Positions 1 through 6,833 of a stretch of 22,077 nucleotides of DNA are shown here, in pieces (positions within the stretch are counted from its first letter, which is position 1; each line of letters starts with the position of its first letter). The translations under genes and the position numbers were made by a program. The notes under the pieces were generated by a model that saw nothing but the letters and a program-made list of their open reading frames with translations, made no database searches and was not told the DNA's origin. The DNA is from Micavibrio sp. UBA1672. GTDB lineage: Bacteria; Pseudomonadota; Alphaproteobacteria; Micavibrionales; Micavibrionaceae. The stretch is from NCBI GenBank assembly GCA_002320665.1, contig DCKO01000038.1:1-22077 (forward strand), read 5' to 3'.

Positions 1-1453
1 AACACAAAACGCCGTCACCAACATGCCATACACTGGCGGATTTATTGTGCAACACAGGTTCTTCGGTGAGCTTAATATCGCGCAATAAAAGCACGCCCTC
101 AGGGCGTATAATGTCATGGTATTTTCCGTCCGTTCCGAAATATTGTGCTTTGCCGTTTTCAATGCGGTAGAAGGATTGTTCGCCAATTTTCTGCAATATT
201 TCGGGCACGCTTATTCCGACTTCTTTGAGCTTATCGGCAAACCATTCTGCACCAAGCGCATCAATCATCTCGAAGGGGCCTTGCTTCCAGTTATAGCCGA
301 GCTTCATGCCCTCATCGATATCGTGGACGGTGTCTGCGATTTCGCCGACAAGTTGCGCAGCATAACAGAGCGTTTGCTTGAGAACCTCCCATGCGTAACG
401 CCCGCCAATATCATCGCTCTCGACTACGGCCTTCAGGCCTTTACGGCCTGCATCAATGCTCGGCATGGATGGCTTATCGGCCTTGGCATACATGGATTCA
501 TCAAACTTGTCTTTGTTCAGCGCCAAAGCTTGCTTGGTTTTCTTGCCCTTGGCTTCGGGGTCAAGGCGATAAAACCCACCTTTGCCTTTGCGGCCTGTAT
601 AGCCAGCCTCTATCATTTGATGCACAAATTTGTGATCCTCGAATATATCGCGGTACATATCATCTTTGGGCAGAGTTGAAAGAAGGCTTTCGGAGAGTTT
701 TGGCATTAAATCAATCCCAACGAGATCAATTAAACCAAACACACCAGTTTTGGGAATGCCGCAGGGCTTGCTCATGACGGCATCGGCTTGTTCAACGGTG
801 ACGCCTTGTTTGATGGCTTCGTTCACGCCGGCGGTGAGCCAGAACACGCCTAGACGGTTTGCAATGAAACCTGGCGTATCGTGACACGCAACCACGCCTT
901 TACCGAGATTAACATCACAAAAATGCTGCACAATTTCGACGGCGTCTTTTCGGGTTTTCTCTCCGACCACTAACTCCAGAAGCTTCATATAACGTGGGGG
1001 GTTAAAGAAGTGGGTTATCATGAAATCTTTTTGGAATTCTGCGCTCTGCCCTTCGGCTAATTTGTGCAGCGGAATCGTTGAGGTATTGCTGCTGACGATT
1101 GACCCTTTTTTGCGGTGTTTTTGCAGTGTCTCGTAAGTTTTGTGCTTGATTTCAAGGTTCTCGACCACAACTTCGATAATCCAGTCCACGTCCTTTAAAA
1201 GCTCCAGATCGTCTTCGAGATTGCCACAAGTGATCAGCTTTGCATTGGATTTGTGCATGAAAGGCGCGGGCTCGGTTTTAAGCATTTTCTCAACCGCACC
1301 TTCGGAAAACGCATTTCTATTGCCACCGAACTTATCCAGCTCTGGCGGGACAATATCCAACAGCACAACGGGCAATCCCGCATTGGCAACCTGCGCAGCA
1401 ATCCCGCTGCCCATGACGCCTGCACCTATAACTGCGATTTTTTTAATGCTCAT
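1..1453 (-). CDS. fadN: 3-hydroxyacyl-CoA dehydrogenase, FadN/FadB type (C-terminal part outside window)
   Basis: NAD-dependent oxidation of 3-hydroxyacyl-CoA in fatty-acid beta-oxidation. The minus frame is open from the ATG at 1453 to the window edge (484 codons) with no stop, so the gene is partial at its 3' end. The start follows an AGAGGA ribosome site. The N-terminus reads MSIKKIAVIGAGVMGSGIAA, a Rossmann dinucleotide-binding motif. Further in are SSNTSTIPL, the catalytic-His motif HFFNPPRYMKLLELV and DTPGFIANRLG, followed by the two all-helical C-terminal 3HCDH repeats. The last visible residues (TWHVGDGVLC) look like the start of a crotonase (enoyl-CoA hydratase) domain. That gives the domain order of Bacillus FadN (dehydrogenase first, hydratase second), usually about 780 residues. 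The gene lies downstream of a thiolase on the same strand, its expected partner in beta-oxidation. The family call is firm; the FadN subtype is inferred from domain order. Confidence 0.9.
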   Translation of the reverse strand, partial: MSIKKIAVIGAGVMGSGIAAQVANAGLPVVLLDIVPPELDKFGGNRNAFSEGAVEKMLKTEPAPFMHKSNAKLITCGNLEDDLELLKDVDWIIEVVVENLEIKHKTYETLQKHRKKGSIVSSNTSTIPLHKLAEGQSAEFQKDFMITHFFNPPRYMKLLELVVGEKTRKDAVEIVQHFCDVNLGKGVVACHDTPGFIANRLGVFWLTAGVNEAIKQGVTVEQADAVMSKPCGIPKTGVFGLIDLVGIDLMPKLSESLLSTLPKDDMYRDIFEDHKFVHQMIEAGYTGRKGKGGFYRLDPEAKGKKTKQALALNKDKFDESMYAKADKPSMPSIDAGRKGLKAVVESDDIGGRYAWEVLKQTLCYAAQLVGEIADTVHDIDEGMKLGYNWKQGPFEMIDALGAEWFADKLKEVGISVPEILQKIGEQSFYRIENGKAQYFGTDGKYHDIIRPEGVLLLRDIKLTEEPVLHNKSASVWHVGDGVLC

Positions 1454-1477
1454 CTTGATCCTCTTTTATAAAAAATT

Positions 1478-2248
1478 CTATGACTTGAAATCTGCTGTTA
1501 AGTGAAAAGCACCTTGCAAAATACCGTCTTTTTTCAGCTGCCCGTTCAGGTCTTGGGGCGCTATGACCACATCAAATATTCCTCCTAGGGTTTTCACCAA
1601 GGCCCAATGGAATTTATGCCGCGTCAGCTTATTTGTGATTTCTTTGGTTTCCAGAATTTTGCCTGTAAATATTGCATAAGGTTCAGGCACAAAATCTTCA
1701 TGATCCCCTTCATCGGGCGGGAAAAGGCCTGCCGGAATAAAACTTTCCGGTGCCATAGGCGCTTCGTCGCCACCTGTGGCTTTTTCGTAAGCTTCTTCGC
1801 TATCGTAAATATCAACTTCTTTGGCGATTGCACAAATGCTCGTATCACTTAGATACGGGAATTCCTCTTCCCCATAGGCCAGCAGAGCCATCATCTCGCA
1901 CACAAACGGGTATTCTCCACTTTCGGGGTCGTCATTTTGCGGATCAGCCCAGCCATAAAGATACGCATCCAATGGCGTAGGGTTAGGAATGTCAATTTGC
2001 TCGGTAAAGGCTACAGGAACTTTGGATTTGCCGCGAAAATACGGCGCAAAACATACAATTTGTTTATCCACGATCTGGATAAAGACTTCGGGACCAAAAT
2101 TTTTATCCTGCTTCCAGCATAAATACGTTCCCGCAGGCGTGTCATATTGCTGGATGTTGTCCTCATCATCCAGAATCTGCCCGATCATATCGTCAAAATC
2201 TTCCATCGTTTCCGCCAGAAACCCGATTGAGGTAAAATTATTAGACAT
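1478..2248 (-). CDS. Conserved hypothetical protein, acidic, possible C-terminal OB-like domain
   Basis: 256 residues, not recognised. The protein is acidic and aromatic-rich with no signal peptide or membrane segment, so it is probably cytoplasmic. The N-terminal half (about 1-130) contains a GTYLCWKQDKNFGPEVFIQI stretch that looks like beta strands. A proline- and acid-rich linker follows (about 140-185). The C-terminal part (about 190-256) has the pattern F-x-G-x-I-x-E, then N-x-x-T-x-x-x-FHWALVKTLGG-x-FDVV, then G-x-L-x-G-x-F, which suggests a small beta-barrel or OB-like fold. That fold is a guess from the pattern. Its stop lies 24 bases before the 3-hydroxyacyl-CoA dehydrogenase start, so the two are probably cotranscribed. 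The ATG at 2248 follows a purine-rich GAGAAGAGAAAG stretch. Confidence 0.75.
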   Translation of the reverse strand: MSNNFTSIGFLAETMEDFDDMIGQILDDEDNIQQYDTPAGTYLCWKQDKNFGPEVFIQIVDKQIVCFAPYFRGKSKVPVAFTEQIDIPNPTPLDAYLYGWADPQNDDPESGEYPFVCEMMALLAYGEEEFPYLSDTSICAIAKEVDIYDSEEAYEKATGGDEAPMAPESFIPAGLFPPDEGDHEDFVPEPYAIFTGKILETKEITNKLTRHKFHWALVKTLGGIFDVVIAPQDLNGQLKKDGILQGAFHLTADFKS

Positions 2249-2282
2249 GTTTATACTTTCTCTTCTCAGTTTTATTTTTTAC

Positions 2283-2316
2283 CACAGCGATCACAGACGA
2301 AAACACAGCGTATACA
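2283..2316. repeat. Short degenerate CACAG-type repeats
   Basis: CACAGCG occurs at 2283-2289 and 2304-2310, with CACAGACG between them (2292-2299) and ACAG just after. They form roughly 10-base periodic units in the leader of the 256-residue gene. This stretch lies in the 242-base gap between the two unknown genes, where I see no further gene. The meaning is unknown. Confidence 0.35.
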
Positions 2317-2490
2317 GTGCCATAATCATAGTACGAACCTCATAATTCCATCCTTAATCAGTTTTACGTTAAAATTTATAATATAACCCAATCTTGATTG
2401 ATGAATTTTCATATATGTTAGGAGCTGAGCACGATGGATAGGCGCTATTTTTTTAATTTTGTTCATTTAGAAACTTTCCTTTTGCGTAAT

Positions 2491-2841
2491 TTACCAGTAC
2501 TGAAATTCATAAGGGATTTTGTTTTTCTTCAGGATATCCTTAATCTCAAATATAGCTCTACTTTCTCCTTCAAAAATTTCAAAAAGAAGATCTATAATTT
2601 TTTCTTCACTTAAATCACTCTTAGGTAATTCATGTTTTTTTTCTTTGCAGCACTCAGTAATAAAACCCATAATATCTTTAGGATCGATGATTACATAATG
2701 CTCAATATCGCTATCTATATGGGTTTCTTTTATAATATCACCCAGCGCCCAGTCACTTATTAGCAACTTACCTTCATTATTAAATTCTGCCCCTACATTG
2801 TACTGATAGTTATCACTCTTCGTTTCATAAAAATACTTCAT
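2491..2841 (-). CDS. Small hypothetical protein, AT-rich, coupled to the thiolase
   Basis: 116 residues from the ATG at 2841. A longer reading from 2895 would lie inside the thiolase C-terminus and encode an unlikely arginine-rich leader, so I chose the ATG five bases after the thiolase stop. A GGAGG stretch inside the thiolase 3' end could serve as a somewhat distant ribosome site. The product (begins MKYFYETKSDNYQYNVGAEF, ends KIPYEFQYW) is acidic and rich in Ile, Asp, Glu and Lys. It has no signal peptide and a CC pair near the middle. It is clearly more AT-rich than the flanking thiolase, which suggests later acquisition. I recognise no family. The size and character would fit a small immunity-like or regulatory protein, but nothing specific supports that. 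Confidence 0.65.
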   Translation of the reverse strand: MKYFYETKSDNYQYNVGAEFNNEGKLLISDWALGDIIKETHIDSDIEHYVIIDPKDIMGFITECCKEKKHELPKSDLSEEKIIDLLFEIFEGESRAIFEIKDILKKNKIPYEFQYW

Positions 2842-2846
2842 ATGTA

Positions 2847-3974
2847 CTAAACCGCCTCCAGCACGGTCGCGACGCCCTGCCCGCCGCCGATACACATTGT
2901 AGCAAGGGCGTATTTCTTTTTCTCGCGGGCCAGCAAACTTGCAGCTTTACCTGTAATCCGTGCACCGGACGTGCCGAGCGGATGCCCTAATGCTATCGCA
3001 CCGCCGTCAAGGTTCACTTTGGCGATATCCATGCCCAGTTCCTTAATCACGGAGAGGCCTTGTGCGGCGAAGGCTTCGTTTAGCTCTATGATGTCGATAT
3101 CATCAAGCTTAAGCCCAGCGCGCTCTAATGCTTTTTGCGTGGCAGGCACTGGGCCGATGCCCATAATTTCCGCCGCGCAGCCAGCTACGGCTACGGATTT
3201 GATCCGCGCCAGTTTGGGGAGTTTATTCTTATCGGCGTAGTCTTCACTGCATACCAACACCGCCGCAGAGCCATCGGTCAGGGGTGAAGATGTGGCGGCT
3301 GTGACTGTGCCGTCCTTCAAGAAAGCGGGTTTGAGTTCCGCGAGTTTTTCCACGGAAGAATCAGCACGGATTGTGCCGTCTTCGGTGACATCGCCTATGG
3401 CAACTAGTTCATCTTTGAATTTACCGGAACTTGCCGCTTCGGCGGCTTTTTTGTGGGAGTTTACCGCGAATTCTTCCTGCGCTTTCCGCTCGATTTTATA
3501 TTTTTCTGCTAGATTTTCGGCTGTTTCACCCATGCCCATATAGGCCTGCGGGTAACTTTCAAAAATCGTAGGGTTTGGCATGGGGTTAAACCCGCCCATC
3601 GGGATGCGGCTCATGCTTTCAACGCCTGCGCAGATAAACACATCGCCTGCGCCCATCTGGATCATACCAGCGGCGTTATGAACTGCCGTCATGGAGGAGC
3701 CGCAAAAACGGTTGACCGTTACACCTGCAACACTGATCGGCAGGCCTGCGTGACCAGCCACTAGGCGGGCGATGTTAAAGCCCTGCTCGGCTTCGGGGAA
3801 GGCACAGCCCATAATAAGATCTTCGATGTCATCGCCCTTCGCACCTGAATCGGTCACCAAAGCCTTGACCACAACGGCGGCCATATCATCAGGACGCACA
3901 CGCGCCAAAGCGCCTTTATTTGCAAAATGCATCGGAGAGCGTTTAAAGCCACATATAACTACCGATTTTTCCAT
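2847..3974 (-). CDS. fadA: Acetyl-CoA acyltransferase (thiolase) of beta-oxidation
   Basis: Cleaves 3-ketoacyl-CoA with CoA to acetyl-CoA and a shortened acyl-CoA. It has 375 residues, slightly shorter than the usual ~390. The nucleophilic cysteine is Cys91 in VNRFCGSSM. The second catalytic region is GHPLGTSGARITG near the C-terminus, followed by the CIGGGQGVA cysteine motif. NEAFAAQG, a thiolase signature, is also present. The ATG at 3974 follows AAGGA with six bases of spacing. It is the first gene of the minus-strand group leading to the 3-hydroxyacyl-CoA dehydrogenase, so the two enzymes probably form the beta-oxidation trifunctional set. Two unknown genes separate them, which is unusual. 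Acetyl-CoA acetyltransferase (phbA-like) is the alternative, but the FadN-type neighbour favours FadA/FadI. Confidence 0.92.
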   Translation of the reverse strand: MEKSVVICGFKRSPMHFANKGALARVRPDDMAAVVVKALVTDSGAKGDDIEDLIMGCAFPEAEQGFNIARLVAGHAGLPISVAGVTVNRFCGSSMTAVHNAAGMIQMGAGDVFICAGVESMSRIPMGGFNPMPNPTIFESYPQAYMGMGETAENLAEKYKIERKAQEEFAVNSHKKAAEAASSGKFKDELVAIGDVTEDGTIRADSSVEKLAELKPAFLKDGTVTAATSSPLTDGSAAVLVCSEDYADKNKLPKLARIKSVAVAGCAAEIMGIGPVPATQKALERAGLKLDDIDIIELNEAFAAQGLSVIKELGMDIAKVNLDGGAIALGHPLGTSGARITGKAASLLAREKKKYALATMCIGGGQGVATVLEAV

Positions 3975-4153
3975 GATTGATCCTTATATTTTTTGAATTA
4001 TTCTTAAATGTTTTTGTTCCCAGTGACTGATTCTACACGTCTTTTCTTAAACGATCTATAATCTTTCGAGAATCTTTGTTGACAGGCGGGAAAAAATACG
4101 GCAATCAAGCCATTAAAGCTTGAGAATAAATACAAAAAACGAGGAGCATATAC
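3975..4153. promoter_or_regulatory. Divergent intergenic region, thiolase / FYDLN protein
   Basis: 179 bases between divergent starts. On the plus strand TTGACA at 4079-4084 is a good -35, but no good -10 follows at standard spacing. TATAAT lies at 4057-4062 without a clear -35. Two GANTC (CcrM-type) sites are present, GATTC at 4029-4033 and GAATC at 4070-4074. A perfect six-base inverted repeat (TCAAGC/GCTTGA, 4105-4123) would form a small hairpin in the leader of the plus-strand gene. Confidence 0.4.
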
Positions 4154-4579
4154 GTGAGTGCAACAGCAGTAGACCCAAGAGGTCTTAAAAGAATTTGTAT
4201 GAGTTGCGGCGTACGGTTTTATGATTTGAACAAACGCCCGATTATTTGTCCGTCCTGTGATACGGAATTTGATGGAGAAATCAAAGTGAAATCCCGCCGC
4301 GGACGCGCCGCCGTCGTTGAAAAAGAAGTGCCGGAAGATACAGATAGTAAACTTGCCAAGAAAAAGCCCGTCAACGAAAATGAAGACGAGGATGAAATCG
4401 AAGATGAGGATGATGGCGTAGAAGTGGTCAGCCTTGATGATGCCGAAGATGATTATGATGATGACGATGATAATTCAGTTCTTGGGGATGATGATGATCT
4501 GGATGATATTCCTGATCTGGATGATGATGACATCCCAGATGACGACGATGATACGTTGCTTGATCCCGATGATGATTAA
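4154..4579 (+). CDS. FYDLN acid family protein (TIGR02300-like), zinc ribbon plus Asp-rich tail
   Basis: 141 residues, GTG start at 4154 preceded by GAGGAG with seven bases of spacing. The N-terminus carries CMSCGVRFYDLNKRP followed by CPSC: two CxxC pairs (Cys15/18 and Cys32/35) forming a zinc ribbon around the FYDLN signature. A short basic stretch (KSRRGRAA) follows, and then a low-complexity tail from about residue 90 made almost only of Asp and Glu, encoded by GAT/GAC runs. This is the arrangement of the alphaproteobacterial FYDLN_acid family, whose function is not established. The gene is monocistronic, with its own promoter region and a terminator hairpin just downstream. The family call is firm. 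The acidic tail suggests interaction with a basic partner, which is inference. Confidence 0.9.
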   Translation: MSATAVDPRGLKRICMSCGVRFYDLNKRPIICPSCDTEFDGEIKVKSRRGRAAVVEKEVPEDTDSKLAKKKPVNENEDEDEIEDEDDGVEVVSLDDAEDDYDDDDDNSVLGDDDDLDDIPDLDDDDIPDDDDDTLLDPDDD

Positions 4580-4603
4580 GCCGTAAGAGCTGGATTTAAA
4601 ATG

Positions 4604-4639
4604 AGGGGCTGGAGGGTTTCAGCCCCTTGCATTATTTTT
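4604..4639. terminator. Intrinsic terminator, FYDLN gene / DoxX gene
   Basis: Stem AGGGGCTG (4604-4611) pairs perfectly with CAGCCCCT (4620-4627). The loop is eight bases, and TGCATTATTTTT follows on the plus strand. It lies between convergent genes, starting 24 bases after the FYDLN stop and running just into the DoxX 3' end. Confidence 0.75.
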
Positions 4640-5057
4640 GACAAAGGTTTCTATCATTAAAATGAGCATTCATCTGAAATTTTCCATCACCGCTTAAAAT
4701 ATGTGCAATAGCGATCATAATAAGGAAAAGGGGAAATTCCCAGCCACCGCCTTCTGAAGTAAAAACCCAACCATTTTCTGAATGTACATAAAGTGCTCCG
4801 AGCAGGATTGGCATATTTACAATCGATACATATCGCCCGTAAACCCCCAAAATCAGAGCTATTCCACCTATTAATTCCATTAATATGATTGGCCAAGCCA
4901 TAAACCCAGGAAGCCCCAAAGAGGTCATCCAGTCTGCAAAACCGGCAGCACCAAAAACGACCAGCTTATAAGATCCATGAGCAATCCAAATTGTGCCTAA
5001 ACTTATTCGCAAAATAAAGGCTGCATAATCAGGGTTTGTTTGTTTTAAAAACGTCAT
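4632..5057 (-). CDS. DoxX family membrane protein
   Basis: 141 residues with four hydrophobic segments (about 12-32, 50-72, 76-92 and 105-122). The first is followed by the DoxX-type IAHGSYKL motif, and GLPGFMAWPIILMELIGGIALILG also fits the family. DoxX proteins are small quinone-linked membrane proteins associated with thiosulfate/sulfide oxidation and with quinone or thiol stress. The ATG at 5057 lies three bases after the upstream rhodanese stop, and GGAG within the rhodanese end serves as ribosome site, so the two form a tight operon. A divergent MarR gene with palindromic sites probably controls the pair. A sulfur- or electrophile-stress role is inferred from context. Confidence 0.85.
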   Translation of the reverse strand: MTFLKQTNPDYAAFILRISLGTIWIAHGSYKLVVFGAAGFADWMTSLGLPGFMAWPIILMELIGGIALILGVYGRYVSIVNMPILLGALYVHSENGWVFTSEGGGWEFPLFLIMIAIAHILSGDGKFQMNAHFNDRNLCQK

Positions 5058-5060
5058 AAT

Positions 5061-5384
5061 CTATTTCTCCAATATTTCGTTATGGTTCAGCCAATCTTGT
5101 TTTCCGCCAGAATATTTTTTAACATTACGATATCCTAAATCTGTCAATATCTCCTGCGCGTATCGTGAATTTGGACACGTTTCACTGGCACAATATGTGA
5201 CAATAAAAGCACCTTTATCTGACGGAAGTTTTTCTAACTTTTCTCTGATTTCATTGTAATTTATTTGAAGCGCGCGCGGTAAATGCCCATCGAGATAATA
5301 TTCTCTGGGTAAAGCCTCAATCAAAATTACTTTGTTCAAATCTATTGCTTTTTTGAGATCAGCATAACTTATTTCATTATTCAT
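5061..5384 (-). CDS. Rhodanese-like domain protein (single domain sulfurtransferase)
   Basis: 107 residues from the ATG at 5384, chosen because AGGGGA lies six to seven bases upstream. A start at 5408 would overlap the operator palindrome. The rhodanese fold is shown by ISYADLKKAIDLNKVILIEA, then DGHLPRALQINYNEI (the GHIPGA-type motif), VTYCASETCPNS with the expected catalytic Cys65, and GYRNVKKYSGGKQDWLN. A second cysteine (Cys70) lies in the active loop, which could allow a disulfide or persulfide relay. It probably moves sulfane sulfur between small molecules or proteins in the cytoplasm. It is the first gene of a two-gene operon with DoxX, opposite a MarR regulator. All three are AT-rich compared with prmA, suggesting transfer as a module. 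Confidence 0.85.
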   Translation of the reverse strand: MNNEISYADLKKAIDLNKVILIEALPREYYLDGHLPRALQINYNEIREKLEKLPSDKGAFIVTYCASETCPNSRYAQEILTDLGYRNVKKYSGGKQDWLNHNEILEK

Positions 5385-5398
5385 AATAAATCCCCTAT

Positions 5399-5418
5399 AT
5401 AGTTGCAAATGTAACTAT
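5399..5418. promoter_or_regulatory. Palindromic operator candidate for the MarR regulator
   Basis: ATAGTT at 5399-5404 and AACTAT at 5413-5418 form a 20-base imperfect palindrome with CA/TG also matching inside. It lies just upstream of the rhodanese start. TAGTTGCA (5400-5407) recurs inverted as TGCAACTA at 5448-5455 near the MarR start. A third imperfect palindrome, AATGTAATCACATT, lies at 5423-5436 between them. This spacing in a divergent gap is typical of MarR autoregulation plus control of the neighbour. Confidence 0.6.
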
Positions 5419-5475
5419 ATTTAATGTAATCACATTTTAATTCCACATGCAACTAAAATATGCTAACTATAAAAT

Positions 5476-5913
5476 ATGAATAAAAAGGAACAGAAAATAT
5501 TCCGCGCCTGGATAGCTTTGATACGTACAAATCAGGCTGCATTAGATAATGTTGAGGATTGCCTGAAAAAGGAGGGCTTGCCACCTTTAGGTTGGTATGA
5601 TGTATTACTAGAAATAAATAGAGAGACTGATAAATGCCTAAGACTGCAAGATATAGGTCAGCGTGTCTTGCTTTCTAAAAATAATGTTACACGCTTAATT
5701 GACCGTTTAGAAAAAGCAAAATTGGTTGTAAGAAAAAAATGCCCCGAAGATGGTCGTGGCGTTTTTGCATATATCACGCATAAAGGACAAAACATGCTTA
5801 AGCGTATGTGGCCAATATACCGCGAAGCCGTTAAAACCCATTTTGCACAAAATTTGGAAGAGCATGAAATTAATGCTTTGATTACTATTTACGAAAAAAT
5901 AAAAATAAAATGA
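5476..5913 (+). CDS. MarR family transcriptional regulator
   Basis: 145 residues. Winged-helix core: LRLQDIGQRVLLSKNNVTRL, then IDRLEKAKLVVRKKC (recognition helix and strand), then the wing with the EDGRG (D-x-R) motif at about 91-95. N- and C-terminal helices supply the usual dimer interface. Cysteines at 29, 54 and 89 could sense thiol-reactive or reactive sulfur species. That fits the divergent rhodanese/DoxX operon but is inference. There is no clear ribosome site before the ATG at 5476. A TATGCT -10 candidate at 5459-5464 would place the RNA start only a few bases before the ATG, so a leaderless or near-leaderless message is possible. The stop overlaps the prmA start by ATGA, an odd pairing of an AT-rich regulator with a housekeeping gene. 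Confidence 0.88.
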   Translation: MNKKEQKIFRAWIALIRTNQAALDNVEDCLKKEGLPPLGWYDVLLEINRETDKCLRLQDIGQRVLLSKNNVTRLIDRLEKAKLVVRKKCPEDGRGVFAYITHKGQNMLKRMWPIYREAVKTHFAQNLEEHEINALITIYEKIKIK

Positions 5914-6833
5914 CTCAAGACAACCTCCATACAATCCGCCTAGACATAAAAGGTGACTATTCCGATCAGGAGATCATGCAGCTTGCCGAGGGGCTGTCGG
6001 ATGAGGCGCTATCCAGCGCGGCGCAGCGGCAAGAGCGCAAACACACCAAGCCGTGGACGCTGGAGTGGATTTATCCTGAGAAGCCGGAGGTGGAGGAGCT
6101 GATCGCCAAGTTATCCTTACAGGCGGCGGTATATAATCTGGCTGATCCGGATATTGCGGCCGAGGATTTTGAAATCGAGAAAACGCCGGATATTAACTGG
6201 CTGGAGAAGAGCTATCAGGAGTTCCCGCCCTTTTCTATCGGACCGTTTTTCATCCATGGCAGTCATTATGACGGTGATATCCCACAAGGTCAGATTGAGC
6301 TTGCGGTAGATGCTGCGACGGCTTTTGGCTCGGGCGAGCATGAAACGACCAAGGGCTGTATGCAGGCTATGCTTGATCTTAAGGGGAAAGGGTTGTGCCC
6401 GTGGAATGTGCTGGATATGGGCACGGGGTCGGGGATTTTGGCTATCGCGGCGTGGAAGCTCTGGAAGACGCCGATACTCGCGGTGGATATCGAAGAAGAA
6501 AGCGTGATCGTGACCAAGCGCCACGCCGAGATGAACGGGGTGAAGCTGGGCGGCAGTATGCTGACGGCTGTGTGCGGGGATGGGTTTAACACGCCCATCG
6601 TCGCCAAGAAAAAACCCTATGAGCTTGTCCTTGCGAATATTCTCGCAGGGCCTGTGATTGAAATGGCGGGTGATCTGGTGAGCGTTATGGATGATAACAG
6701 CTATTGTGTGCTCTCGGGCATGCTGGTGGAGCAAGCTGATCTTGTCGCGTCCGCCTATGAGGGCGAGGGTCTTACTTTAAAGAAAAAATACGATATCGGG
6801 GAATGGTCAACACTGGTGATGCATAAAAGCTAG
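5910..6833 (+). CDS. prmA: Ribosomal protein L11 methyltransferase
   Basis: 307 residues. A SAM-dependent methylase that modifies ribosomal protein L11. The N-terminal substrate-recognition domain (about 1-110) is followed by the typical linker. Then come the AFGSGEHETTKGC motif (139-150; usually AFGTGxHxTT), motif I LDMGTGSGILAIAA (168-181), VDIEEESV, the catalytic-loop motif LANILAGPVIEMA (241-253), and LSGMLVEQ. The ATG overlaps the MarR stop (ATGA at 5910-5913), so translation may be coupled. However, base composition shifts sharply to higher GC here, suggesting the MarR module was inserted upstream of an older prmA. The stop shares its bases with the stop of the convergent gene at 6830. 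Confidence 0.95.
   Translation: MTQDNLHTIRLDIKGDYSDQEIMQLAEGLSDEALSSAAQRQERKHTKPWTLEWIYPEKPEVEELIAKLSLQAAVYNLADPDIAAEDFEIEKTPDINWLEKSYQEFPPFSIGPFFIHGSHYDGDIPQGQIELAVDAATAFGSGEHETTKGCMQAMLDLKGKGLCPWNVLDMGTGSGILAIAAWKLWKTPILAVDIEEESVIVTKRHAEMNGVKLGGSMLTAVCGDGFNTPIVAKKKPYELVLANILAGPVIEMAGDLVSVMDDNSYCVLSGMLVEQADLVASAYEGEGLTLKKKYDIGEWSTLVMHKS

Noticed and set aside
116..679. 187-codon plus frame
   Set aside because: Antisense to the 3-hydroxyacyl-CoA dehydrogenase, whose minus frame shows clear family motifs throughout; no ribosome site.
2434..2613. 59-codon plus frame with a good GGAG site
   Set aside because: Its second half is antisense to the 116-residue gene; Phe-rich AT-driven composition and no protein pattern.
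6117..6734. 205-codon minus frame inside prmA
   Set aside because: Shadow of prmA, which has all family motifs on the other strand.
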